A stretch of DNA of 64,000 nucleotides from Rhynchopus sp. YZ270_cl-10 (lineage: Eukaryota > Euglenozoa > Diplonemea > Diplonemida > Diplonemidae): assembly GCA_964035575.1 (NCBI GenBank), contig OZ037882.1, forward strand, positions 248,001 to 312,000, read 5' to 3'. The notes beneath the pieces were generated by a model. It was not told the DNA's origin. It ran no database searches and worked only from the letters and a program-made list of their open reading frames with translations. Shown here piece after piece: positions 50,754 to 61,661 of this stretch (its first letter is position 1; each line of letters starts with the position of its first letter). A program made the position numbers and the translations under genes.

Positions 50754-53460
50754 CTAAATGTGTTTGCAGATTCTCCGGAGGCATGGCACCCATCTTGTCG
50801 TCCTTGTTCTGGTCGGTGGCAACGGTGTGATCCACGTGTGACAGGGAACATGTGGGACTCGAGACAGCGTTGCAGGCCACACAGGACGCGAAGCCAGCAC
50901 GGCCCCAGTAGGTTCTGCCTTGACACTGCGGTAAAGAAGTGTCGTCATTGGCTCCCAGTTTGTCGTACCAGGACTCATCACACGTTCACCCTCAAGCGTG
51001 GAGTTGGTGATGAGAAGGAAGTTGGTATCGTTCCATTCAGGTACGGTGTATTCCTGTCGTTTGGAAAAAATTTTCTGTAGTGCTGTGTGGAGTTGTTGTG
51101 CCTTCTTGGTCATTTCGTCAAGTTCGTTCATATTTTTCATGGTTGGGCGTTTCGTGAACTTCGCGTCTGCGTAGCGGATCTGTAGAGTCTTCTTCGCGTT
51201 CTTCTCCTCCAACGTCACCAAAATGAAGTCCAGCGGTGCCGATCCACCGCACTGCATCAGAATTGTGTCGCCGGTGTTCTTGAGGCCACTGAGTACTGTA
51301 GAAAATTCCTCGCTGAGCTTGTCTCGTGACTTGTCTCTCGTGAAGGGGTGCAGGCGGCCCTGTTCGTTGTCCAGAGACTTGGTACACACAACCCTCTTGA
51401 CAGACAGTGGAATCCAGGTCCGTAGTGTCAGTGTGCTCGCCTTTGTTGGCAAGAAGTTGTTGCTTTCCCTCATGTGATAGAAGAAGCACAAGAACAGAAC
51501 CAAGGTATGGAATGCGTTGCTCTCGAACACCCCCCACTTCTGTTTGCTCAATGCGTGGAGGCTGACAGACTCGGGAATTTTGTAGTAATAAACACAACGC
51601 AACTGTTTCGCCACGCTCCACAGCACGCTGAATTCTAACAACGGGCGTGAGCGTCCTTCACTGTCCACAAGGCGAGTCATGTTTGCAGGGACTGTGCCCT
51701 GATCAAGGTACTCTCCATCTGCTGCAGCCTGCAAAACCTGTCGAACATTCATAGAAGCTGTCCATTCTAAAGCTGTTGCATTGGAATGAAATATGAATCT
51801 TTCCTTATCTGCCATGCGCATTACCCCCCTCGCCCGTGGCCATGTGAAACTGGCAAATATGCGGATGTCTTCGTCCTCCGCAGTTCCTGGACGAATGATT
51901 TTTTGGAGAAGGCTCTCAAATTCTGCAATGCTCAATAAAGCTTCTTGTGCCTTGTCGAGTGAAATGTTTTGTCCTTCTGTTTCGGAACTGAGACTGACTA
52001 CCGGGTCAATCCCCGTGCACACAGGCACCACCCTCACTTGGGTGCCCATGGTCCGCTGGAGTTCTCGCAGGCATCTCAGCGCAAGCCGCGCACCTTGGAC
52101 GTTTCCGGACACATCGGGCGTCTCTGCGTCCAGCATCTGACCTTCATCGATGACTGCAATGAGCACAAGGTCTCTCTGTTTATTCCCGAGATCTGTCAGC
52201 ATCTCCTTCAGCCTTTGGGTAAGTGCGCCCATGTCCACGCGTTGAAGCTCTGTTTTGGTCAGGGTAGGGAGTATGAACTGTTGTTGCACGTCCGAATCAT
52301 TGACGTCAAGTTGTTCTGGACCCGATAGACGCGCGTACGCATTGAGCCAAGCAAACAAGCGACAGTATACCAACACTCGCACGCAAGTGTCCGCATCTGG
52401 GTTTCCAGCACTCAAGAAGCTTCGTTCACCATTAGACGCTTCTGCCACGCTGTTAAATCCTAGGTACGCCACCACCGGCTTGTACTTCTTCTCCTTGTCC
52501 TGGTGTTGAAAACCCTTGCGTGCTGTTTGTGTACCAAACGTCTTCCCTACTCCAGATCCACACGCCAACACCAGTGCCTTCGTTTCATGCAGGGTCTTGC
52601 CATCCTTCACGTTCCTTGCGGTAGAAACTAACGCGGCAAAAAACGCATCCCGCCCGATGACCTGTTTCATGGAGTAGGTCTCGGGTGTGGTCTGTTCAGC
52701 CTCCTCTGCATCCTTTGCGAGATCGTCGAGATCATATGGCTGCAGTTGAGCTTCCTTCGCCATTGCATACTCCAGGGTCTTGCGTGCAGTGGACAGACCT
52801 TCCTCAGCTTTCTGTAAGTGTGTGTGCAAAATAATGTACAACGACTCGAAACAACAGAATAAATACAAAACTGTGCATCTCCACTGCCGACTTTGCAACC
52901 CCAACACACACATGTTGCAAATGAGTCATTGCTGGAAAAATGAAATACAAATGATGTGGAAACGCAAGTAGATCACTCGCCGTGCCTCCAAAAGGTCCAA
53001 AGTTCCCTCCGCCACACAGACAGTACAACCACATGCAATGACTCAACTCAAAGGTTAAGTGAATAGAAACTGCAAAAAATAAGGGGGATACCTTCAGACT
53101 ATCCTCGAGCTTGGCCAGCCCATCCTCGTCGATCGACTTCTCCTTGAGCTCGGTGATCACGGCCCGTATAGCGTCCTCGCTTGGTCGGGCATGATCAAAA
53201 CGATCCGCAACTTCACCCAAAGTATCGATAGTAAAGCCATCGCGAGTAAACGTATTCAGCCGAAGACAACGGTTTAAGATAACAATGTGATCACTCAGCA
53301 TCTCCTTCTTTGTCTCCTTCGCCTTCTTCTCTGTCTGCAGCTCCCTCACAGCTTCTTGCGCTTCTGCAACAGAGCCTTGCAGACCAGCTATGGAAGAGGT
53401 AGCCTGTTGTTCATTCTCCAAGGGCAGGGGTCCACTTCCGTCATCCACACCAGGAGACAT
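50754..53460 (-). CDS. CR-type (Crinkler/RHS-like) P-loop NTPase/nuclease-like protein, copy 3
   Basis: Two exons (53460-53092 and 52811-50754; donor GTATCC, acceptor CAG, phase 0), about 808 aa, looks whole. Exon 1 is a coiled coil almost identical to that of copy 1. Exon 2 holds Walker A (ACGSGVGKT), a Walker-B-like strand (LVLIAVIDEGQMLD), and the C-terminal DFILVTLE...IRYADAKF block compatible with a PD-(D/E)xK-type nuclease. It aligns by eye with copy 2 over the full exon at moderate identity, an older duplicate than the copy 1/2 relation near the P-loop. C-terminal end uncertain. Same class caveats as copy 2. Confidence 0.65.
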
Positions 53461-54215
53461 ACTTGAAGAGAAAGGGGGTTGGGGAACAGAACAGAACAGA
53501 ACAAAACGAACAAAAACAGGGGAAAACAAACGCTGTAGGGCAAGTGTTTGGGTATACGGGTTGGGTTTTGTGTGAAGGGAAAGGGAAGGGGAAGAAAATA
53601 GAGACTGCACAGTGGTGATGTGGTGTGTGGAAGAGGCGGGGTGTGGTTTGTTTCAGGGTAATTGTATCTTTTGATCCTTTATCAGATCAGGGAGGTAGAG
53701 AGGGAAGAAGGCCGTATTGTTACGTATGTAAAAAAAGACCAAACAACACCCCTGGTACGGTTGTTCAGCCAAAATATGAACCTTTTTTTGTGTCGACAAT
53801 CGCCTAACAACCCACTTGGGTCTAATAGTGGTGTCTCCTGACCTCCCTTATGCGTACTTCTTGCGTACGGCGTGAAACCGGGGGGAGATTTTTTTTGGTT
53901 TATTGTACCTTTTTACCGCAAAGACAACCGTACACACCTGACGCTGTACACACCTGACCTGAGCCTATATTGGGCACACGTTCGATTCACGTGCACAAAT
54001 TCACAAAATTATACCTAAACTACTCTGTGCGAAAAATGGTACACCATACCTGCAGGGAAGCAAGCCACCACATTGTAAGTGACCAAAGAAAAAAAAAAAT
54101 AGGGCGAACAATTCATGTGTCCCCGTAAACCGGTAAGCTATGTGGAAAGAAAACCCCCCCTTTCTTTTTTCTTTTCCCCCCCGTACTATGTCTCGTTGGC
54201 TTTTTGAAAAGAAAC
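53461..54215. other. Intergenic stretch before element E
   Basis: No gene. Contains a family-Q fragment (GTCGACAATCGCCTAACAAC at 53792) and T-runs. Confidence 0.55.
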
Positions 54216-54559
54216 TTGGGGTGATCTGGGGTCTTTTTTTTCAAGATTATTCACTAGCCATTCACAAAAATTCACAAAAATTCACAAAAATTCACAAAAA
54301 TTCACAAATATTCACAAATATTCACGAAAACCTACACACCCGCGTATCACGTGTGTTTCCGCCTCGTTGTGAATTTTTGTGAATTTTTGTAATTTTTTGT
54401 GTTTTTTTGTGATTTTTTTTTTGGTTTTTGGTGTGGTGCATAACCAATTACCCGTGTTTCTACCAGTTTAAACGACGGCATTTGCATTTCCGGAATCCGC
54501 CCGGCCAGTGGTGGGGTCAATTTGCCGAAATGGACAAGTTCTCGTTTTTGGTCAATTTC

Positions 54560-55112
54560 ACAGTATACACAGTATACACAGTATACACAGTATACACAGT
54601 ATACACAGTATACACAGTATACACAGTATACACAGTATACACAGTATACACAGTATACACAGTATACACAGTATACACAGTATACACAGTATACACAGTA
54701 TACACAGTATACACAGTATACACAGTATACACAGTATACACAGTATACACAGTATACACAGTATACACAGTATACACAGTATACACAGTATACACAGTAT
54801 ACACAGTATACACAGTATACACAGTATACACAGTATACACAGTATACACAGTATACACAGTATACACAGTATACACAGTATACACAGTATACACAGTATA
54901 CACAGTATACACAGTATACACAGTATACACAGTATACACAGTATACACAGTATACACAGTATACACAGTATACACAGTATACACAGTATACACAGTATAC
55001 ACAGTATACACAGTATACACAGTATACACAGTATACACAGTATACACAGTATACACAGTATACACAGTATACACAGTATACACAGTATACACAGTATACA
55101 CAGTATACACAG
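54560..55112 (+). repeat. 9-bp satellite (CAGTATACA)n, about 61 units
   Basis: Perfect or near-perfect repetition of CAGTATACA over ~550 bp. Because the unit is a multiple of three, every frame on both strands is open, which produces spurious ORFs of repeating TVY, YTQ or HSI tripeptides. Each unit contains the palindrome GTATAC. Confidence 0.98.
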
Positions 55113-55120
55113 GATTGGGA

Positions 55121-55223
55121 GTACAGTACAGTACAGTACAGTACAGTACAGTACAGTACAGTACAGTACAGTACAGTACAGTACAGTACAGTACAGTACA
55201 GTACAGTACAGTACAGTACAGTA
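55121..55223 (+). repeat. 5-bp satellite (CAGTA)n, about 20 units
   Basis: Perfect CAGTA repeats directly following the 9-bp array after a short junction (GGATTGGGAGTA). The 5-mer is the 9-mer without TACA, so the two arrays probably derive from one another. Confidence 0.97.
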
Positions 55224-55509
55224 CTGCAAACCCAAAAAAAATCACAAACCCTGCACTAGCGATTCACATAAATTCACAAAAGTTCACAAAAATTCACAAA
55301 ACCTGCACTAGCGATTCACATAAATTCACAAAAATTCACAAAAATTCACATTCATTCACAAAAGATCCCACACATGGTGTATCACGTGTGTTTTCGCCTC
55401 GTTGTGAATTTTTGTGAATGGCTGGTGAATAATCTTGAAAAAAAAGTCCCCAGATCACCCCAAAACTGAAACTTTGTTTTGTATTTTTTTTTTTTTTTTT
55501 TGAAAACTT

Positions 55510-56126
55510 CAGGGGTTAAGTTAGCTTTTTTTTTTTCTCGCTGAGTCGGGTTTTCTGGGTTTTTTCGGGTTTTCTGGATTTTGCGAAAAATAACCCATTC
55601 CCTCCGCGAGCGCAGCGAGCGGGAAAATTTTTAAGGTGCACCTCCGCGAGCGTAGCGAGCGAAATTTTTTTTTCGCAATTTTTGGGGCAAAGTTCAAAAA
55701 TCCCACCAAAAAGTGGGGGACCCTGGGGGGTTTTTGGATTTGTCCTAACAATTTTGGAGCATAAATTTGAAGAACAGGACTGGTGTACCCCTCACCGACC
55801 TCAGTTCCCACGTCCTGCCTCACCCGCACTCTCGCAACACTAGTACTGAACCCGAAGTTCGCCAGAGATCCCTGTTGCCTCTTCATATGAATAATTCCCA
55901 GTTCTGACGGGGGGTTTGTTTGGGTCGGGAGGATTTTTTTCCTTAGAGGGTGGGGTGGGAGGGGCTCCGCCCACCCCTACCCCACCTTCCCAGCCTACAC
56001 CACCCAAAAATTTGGATTTTTTTTTTTTTTTTTTCAGATTCCATTTTTTTTTTTTTTTTTTGAAAAACCCGAAAACCCGAAAACCGGGTTTTGAAAACCC
56101 AGAAACCCGCCCTAACTTAACCCCTG
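55510..56126. mobile_element. hAT-like mini-element C, 617 bp, non-autonomous
   Basis: Inverted ends CAGGGGTTAAGTTAG and CTAACTTAACCCCTG with an exact 8-bp target duplication GAAAACTT (55502-55509, 56127-56134). Interior has palindromic CGCGAGCG(C/T)AGCGAGCG and GGGGTGGGCGGAGCCCC-like blocks and no transposase. Its ends and 8-bp duplication fit the hAT superfamily, and the target is the same 8 bp used by hAT A. Confidence 0.92.
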
Positions 56127-56137
56127 GAAAACTTGGT

Positions 56138-56712
56138 CAGCCCCGCCGCCAGGATTTTGGGTTTTGAAAAAGTTCTGTTGATGGTCCAAAAAAAAATTTT
56201 CGCGCTTCGCGCGAAACCCCCTGCAAAGCTCCTTCTCGTGGCCTCCGGCGGAGAGACGCATGTTCCCCAAGCCCGGTCAGAGTTCCTCCGAATCAGCGAC
56301 ATTTGCTCTTCCCTCTCACCAGGCTGTACATTGTACTCTACGGTGGCCGTCCACAAGCCGTAGTGGTGTCAGCCTTCTTATCAGTAAGCAGCGGTCATGA
56401 CACCCAAAGGTTCCTGGCGAAGCCACGGTACGCAACATTTTTAAAAAATGTTCCCATAAAATGGAACTGCGTTGGTGGTGGGAGCTGCTTGCGCCGCAGG
56501 CGCACGGTACGCAACTTTTTTTTTTTTCCACCACCCGATTTTGACTTTTTTGGGACGTTTGAGCACTCACCTCTCCATATCTTCTTCTCCTGAGATTTTT
56601 TGACAAGTAGAACGGGTCTGAACCACTCAACAGAACTTTTTTTTTTTTTTTTTTCATTTTCAAAAAGTTCTGTTGACCATCAACAGAACTTTGCTAGGTG
56701 GCGGCCCCCCTG
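56138..56712. mobile_element. hAT-like mini-element D, 575 bp, non-autonomous
   Basis: Left end CAGCCCCGCCGCCA, right end TGGCGGCCCCCCTG as imperfect inverted repeats, with an exact 8-bp target duplication AACTTGGT (56130-56137, 56713-56720). Subterminal AAAGTTCTGTTGATGGTC blocks occur inverted at both sides. The palindrome TTTCGCGCTTCGCGCGAAA lies inside. Element-D family ends are also at 21.70-21.75 and near 24.18 kb. Confidence 0.9.
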
Positions 56713-56770
56713 AACTTGGTTGTATTAGTGTAGCCACCCTAGAGTGTGTTCCACTATATTGTGTTCTCCC
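56713..56770 (-). repeat. SINE1-like repeat, split by elements C and D
   Basis: AACTTGGTTGTATTAGTGTA, CCACCCTAGAGTGTG; its poly-A side (T-run 55485-55501 plus GAAAACTT) lies to the left of element C. Confidence 0.85.
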
Positions 56771-57635
<865 letters not shown>

Positions 57636-57643
57636 GGCAGTTG

Positions 57644-60170
57644 CAGGGTCCTCAACCTGTCTAAGTTAGGCCTTAACTTAGACAATTTTTTTTTTTTTGA
57701 AAAACGCTTTGTCTAAGTTAGACAAAACCTGGACAAAACCGCACCAGCGAACACCGACTCCACCAACACGCTGAAACGTAAACGCGAAGCGCAGGAGAAA
57801 GGTTGTATGGGTCTGCGGGAGAGCACGGTGCAGGGCCATTTGAACCGTTTTTCCCCCTGGTTGGTGGTGGGTGAAGACAAGTTCAAGTGCTTGTATTGTG
57901 GTGCTTTCTCTCATGCAAAGACCAAGCTCGCCAGAGACCTCCCTGCGCATGCAGGCGACCCCAAACACCAACGTCTCGTGAAGGCTGCCGCTCTGCAGGC
58001 TTCCAATGGAACCGTGCTTCACACGTTGCACGCCAACAGCGACAAAGAAGTCGAGTTCAACCAAAAAATGCTGAAAATATGCATTGAGGTTATTGTTTTC
58101 CTCGCGCGCAAAGGTGTAGGGCACTCTAACTTGGAGGAGTTTCTGAGTTTTTTCGCAGACAAGCTGGAGTGCACCGACATGGAGGCATACCTCAGACAAC
58201 AAATACGCTATCTCAGCTGCGGTGCAGTCTTAGAGATCATGTCCTGCATCACGGAGGTGTTGACAGAAGACCTCCTCAAACAGGTCAAAGCCTCCCGTTT
58301 CTGGGGCCTGTCGGGGGATTGCTCACGCGACGTCAGCAAGAAGGAGCAACTCGTCTTCGTCGTGCGATACATGGTCGGTGCCACCCCCGTCGAGAAGCTC
58401 ATCATGATGGGTGAGCTGAAGGACCAGACGGGGGCTGGTTACGCGTCGTTGCTGACGAAGTGGATAGACCAGCTCGGGCTCGACTACGGGAAGATGAGTG
58501 GATGCTCGTTTGATGGCGCATCGGCAATGCGTTCCTCGAACAAGGGCTGCCAACAACAAATCCGTGCAGACATAAACCCAGGCGCCCTCTTCACCTGGTG
58601 CTACGCACACTCCCTCGCACTCTGTGGCCCAGAAGCAGCGGCAGAGGGGAAATCGCCGGAGATTACCCGGTTCTTCGACGGCCTGCGGTGGGTGTGGGTT
58701 TTTTTTTCGGGATCCAAGATTAAGCTCGACACCCTGGAGGAGATGCTGGAGGAACTTCGCGACTTGTGTGAGTACTGTGACATCCTCATCGCAAAGCCGG
58801 GTGACACCCGGTGGCTCACCAACGGCAGGTGTTGCAGCACCGTCCGCAAGGAGTACCCCGCCGTGCACAGCGCCCTGTGCAAGCTTGGAGAGGCCGGCGA
58901 CGTGGAAGCACCGTTCATCGCGCAGCACATCAAAGAGCCCGGTTTTTTTGCAACGTTGTCCTTCATGACGGTGGTCCTGGACGAGTTGAACGTGCTGTCG
59001 ACGTCGCTCCAGAGCAGGAACACAAACCTGCTCACCGTTTGCAGCCACATCGACAAATGTGTTGCGTCATTGTCGTTGCTTGAAACCAACCCGAACATGT
59101 TCCCGTTCTACCCAGAATGGGTACCGAGGTATAATCAATGCCACGGTACAAAACTTTCCCGTCGGAACTTTGCGATTCATCACGACACGGTCTGCAAGCC
59201 ATACCTCAAGGAGCTGCTGAAGTGCCTCAGTGAACGATTCGTGAACATGGACATTGTGAGATGCTTCTCAGTATTCGACATCCGCAACCTCCCTGCTAAC
59301 GCGGACGGGCTGGCGATCTACGGCAACACCGAGGTGAAGAAGCTCATCGAGGAATTTACTGAGCTGCATACACTCGAGTACAAAAAGTACGATGTTGTGG
59401 GCGAGAAGACGCGTGGGAGACCAGAGTACTCCAAGACGGAGCATACTGTGATATCGCGCACTCAAACAACGCCGTTACTGAGCGTGGACACGACGCCGTT
59501 CGTTGAGGAGTCGCCAGAACTGAACAGTCTGGAGACAAAGAAAGCTGTAGCTGTGAAAGAATGGAGGATCCTGGTGGACGTTTTGTCGAAGAGAACTACA
59601 ACAAAGGACACTTCGGACCTGATCGCAACATTCTTGACAAGTTCCGCAGGAGACGCCTACCCCATTATGAGGGATCTTGTTTTGCTTGGGTTGTCAATCC
59701 CCGTCACATCAGTTGAAGACGAGCGCTGCTTCAACGGCATGAAGTACGTCAAGAATAGCTACAGAAACAAACTGCTGGATTCAAGTCTGCTATGCATTCT
59801 TATGTGCAAACAGGCAGAGACAAATGAGAATAAATTTACGCCTGACCAAATCCAAAGGATTTTTGAAGCCTTTAAAAGAAAGAAGGTTAGAGTTTCTGTG
59901 TGATGCTTATCAGGTTGGGGGGACAATGGGGTTAGGGGTACGGGTGGGGCGAAGGGGTGGGGTGGGGTGTGATTGTTCATTTGTCGAACTCTTCTATTGA
60001 AATGAAAAGACCACTTAACGAGTTTCGAAAAAGCAACACAAAAAAAAAAAGCCCCCAATTTTTAGCTTTGTACAGGACCTTTTCGCGCGGAGCGCGAAAA
60101 TTTTTTTTTAGCCTTTTTTTTTAACTTAGACAAATCTGTGGCCAGACTTTGTCTACGGTTGAGGACCCTG
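57644..60170 (+). mobile_element. hAT DNA transposon B, 2.5 kb, internally deleted
   Basis: Ends CAGGGTCCTCAACC and GGTTGAGGACCCTG with an exact 8-bp target duplication GGCAGTTG (57636-57643, 60171-60178). Nearly identical to hAT A outside two differences: it lacks about 0.8 kb from the 5' UTR into the N-terminal coding region, and it has no nested insertion at the T-run in its 3' flank. The near identity points to recent activity of the family. Confidence 0.97.
57807..59903 (+). CDS. hAT transposase, N-terminally truncated, 698 aa
   Basis: Same protein as in element A from its Met251 (MGLRESTVQGHLNRFSP) to the end, including the BED finger, catalytic segments and hATC domain, with three extra residues (LDELNVLS). 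The reading frame continues upstream without a stop into sequence encoding ANTDSTNTLKRKRE but the first 220 or so residues of A are missing, so translation would begin at an internal Met. Whether this shorter protein is active is unknown; N-terminal residues before the BED finger are often nuclear-localisation and regulatory in hAT proteins. Confidence 0.93.
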   Translation: MGLRESTVQGHLNRFSPWLVVGEDKFKCLYCGAFSHAKTKLARDLPAHAGDPKHQRLVKAAALQASNGTVLHTLHANSDKEVEFNQKMLKICIEVIVFLARKGVGHSNLEEFLSFFADKLECTDMEAYLRQQIRYLSCGAVLEIMSCITEVLTEDLLKQVKASRFWGLSGDCSRDVSKKEQLVFVVRYMVGATPVEKLIMMGELKDQTGAGYASLLTKWIDQLGLDYGKMSGCSFDGASAMRSSNKGCQQQIRADINPGALFTWCYAHSLALCGPEAAAEGKSPEITRFFDGLRWVWVFFSGSKIKLDTLEEMLEELRDLCEYCDILIAKPGDTRWLTNGRCCSTVRKEYPAVHSALCKLGEAGDVEAPFIAQHIKEPGFFATLSFMTVVLDELNVLSTSLQSRNTNLLTVCSHIDKCVASLSLLETNPNMFPFYPEWVPRYNQCHGTKLSRRNFAIHHDTVCKPYLKELLKCLSERFVNMDIVRCFSVFDIRNLPANADGLAIYGNTEVKKLIEEFTELHTLEYKKYDVVGEKTRGRPEYSKTEHTVISRTQTTPLLSVDTTPFVEESPELNSLETKKAVAVKEWRILVDVLSKRTTTKDTSDLIATFLTSSAGDAYPIMRDLVLLGLSIPVTSVEDERCFNGMKYVKNSYRNKLLDSSLLCILMCKQAETNENKFTPDQIQRIFEAFKRKKVRVSV

Positions 60171-60181
60171 GGCAGTTGTCT

Positions 60182-60215
<34 letters not shown>

Positions 60216-60449
60216 CATCACCGTTCATCGGGCGGAGGAGTAAGACACTGGTTTGATTAGTTTCCCTTCCCCCCAGGCAGGGTTACTGAAACCCCAGAGA
60301 GCCCATGACAGTGCCCACCTAAAGCATACTTTGAAGGATGAACATTAGCTCGCACACACATACACATCTGGTTAAATGAATCCTCGTTTACGTAACTCCC
60401 TAACCTCCCTATATCACAGTACAAACAAAATAAATAAAAAAAAAATAAT

Positions 60450-60924
60450 GGTGCTTCCCGGGGGGTATGCATTTCACAAATTTTCAATTCAATTCACAAC
60501 TTTTCACAACTATTCACAACTTTTCACTACCCTTTTTTCTCTCGTTGGTGAAGCTTTTAAACGCCGGCATTTGCATTTCCGGAATCCGTCCGGCCAGTGG
60601 TGGGGTCAATTTGCCGAAATGGACAAGTTCTCGTCATTTCCGCACATCACACAGTACACAGGTACACTGGTACACCACATCACGTTCTATCTTGTGAATC
60701 CCAGCGTGCCCCTCAATGGGTGGGTCACCACCCGCCCAAAAAAAAAGCACTCACAAAAAAAAAATCAATTCACAACTTTTCACAACTATTCACAACTTTT
60801 CACATTTTTTCACAATTTTTCACCACTTTTCGCCAGCCTTCACAATTTTGTAGCAGTTTTCGTGTGGTGAAAATTTGTGAAAACTTGTCACATTTTGTGA
60901 AAATTTGTGAAATGCACACCCCCC
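60450..60924. mobile_element. Inverted-repeat element F, 475 bp
   Basis: Ends GGTGCTTCCCGGGGGG and its reverse complement, pairing on through TGCATTTCACAAATTTTCA. Flanked by AAATAAT (60443-60449, 60925-60931), a 7-bp target duplication. Repeated TTCACAACTTTTCACAAC tracts and the core TTGCATTTCCGGAATCCGTC, CCAGTGGTGGGGTCAATTTG tie it to element E. Confidence 0.85.
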
Positions 60925-60937
60925 GGGAAGCACCAAA

Positions 60938-60980
60938 TAATAAAGTTTATAAGATGAACCTAAGCCCTCTCATGCACACC
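60938..60980 (+). repeat. Hairpin family copy, partial
   Basis: TTTATAAGATGAACCTAAGC then CCTCTCATGCACACCTT; the inner right arm has lost its GCTTAG. It follows element F by about 10 bp. Confidence 0.65.
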
Positions 60981-61235
60981 TTGACACAAAAAAAAAGGGG
61001 GGGGGATTTTTCCGATTCAAAAAAAAAAAAGAAAAAAAAAGTTAGCGGGAGAAGAAAAAAAAATAACACTAACTATGCTGTGGTATTCCCTTGAAGTGGG
61101 CCTTCTCACATTTTTCTTGTAGCCAAAAAAAAATTTTTTTTGGAGGGGGGGAGAAAAAAAATGGTGAAACCCCCTCACACATAAACTAAAAAGAAGTAGA
61201 TCGCGCGCTCTCAGCTGGGGGGGGGAGCTAGGTTG

Positions 61236-61400
61236 TAAAATTCGAATAATTCGTATAATTAATTATACGAATTATAAGGTATTCGGTCCGTATAATACAC
61301 CGTATAATACGGTATAATACGGTATACTACCGTTTAATACCGTATAATACGGTAATCGTATAATACGAATTATACGGTATTCGGTCGGGTCCGGGACCGT
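61236..61400. repeat. Cluster of palindromic CGTATAATA-type repeats
   Basis: Recurring CCGTATAATACGG, CGTATAATACG, and TAATTAATTATACGAATTAT, mostly self-complementary. The whole stretch could form a complex cruciform. No coding frame. Confidence 0.85.
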
Positions 61401-61511
61401 ATATAACAACCTAGGGGGGGGAGGAGGGGAACTCCTTGGCACTTTTTTGTCTTTCAAAAAAAAATTTTTTTTCTTCTTTTTTTACGTTTTTGCTTTTTGA
61501 GCGTTTTGTTT

Positions 61512-61580
61512 TTTTTTTTTTGAAGCCTTGGTTTGTATTAATGTAGACACCCGAGGATGAGCTCCACTATTCTTTGTTGT
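61512..61580 (-). repeat. SINE1-like repeat, diverged copy
   Basis: TTTTTTGAAGCCTTGGTTTG, TATTAATGTAGACACCCGAG, GATGAGCTCCACTATT on the plus strand; body differs from the 28-kb copy at several places. Confidence 0.65.
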
Positions 61581-61661
61581 GCCAAACTTTTTTTTTTTTT
61601 GAAAACAAAAACATCAGATTTTTTTTTTGAAAGCCTTTGTCACTTGACTTCGCTTCGTCGC

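Larger units (their letters stand above)
54216..55464. mobile_element. Inverted-repeat element E carrying two satellites
   Basis: Ends TTGGGGTGATCTGGGG on both sides in inverted orientation, with inverted similarity continuing through CAAGATTATTCACTAGCC and TTCACAAAAATTCAC (about 75 bp). A core (TTGCATTTCCGGAATCCGCC, CCAGTGGTGGGGTCAATTTG) at 54480-54545 is shared with element F and element N. The rest is satellite DNA (next two entries). No clear target duplication read. Confidence 0.8.
60171..61661. other. Intergenic stretch between hAT B and PP2C
   Basis: No gene. Contains a 31-A run (60183-60213), element F, a hairpin-family copy (60938-60980), palindromic AT repeats (61236-61400) and a SINE1-like copy (61512-61580). 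Confidence 0.6.

Noticed and set aside
54560-55112. CRISPR-like regular array
   Set aside because: Units are contiguous with no spacers; eukaryotic context; simple satellite.
54428-55417. Long ORFs in five or more frames encoding TVY, YTQ, HSI or CIL repeats
   Set aside because: They are produced by the 9-bp satellite, whose unit length is a multiple of three and which has no stop in any frame; no flanking protein-like sequence.
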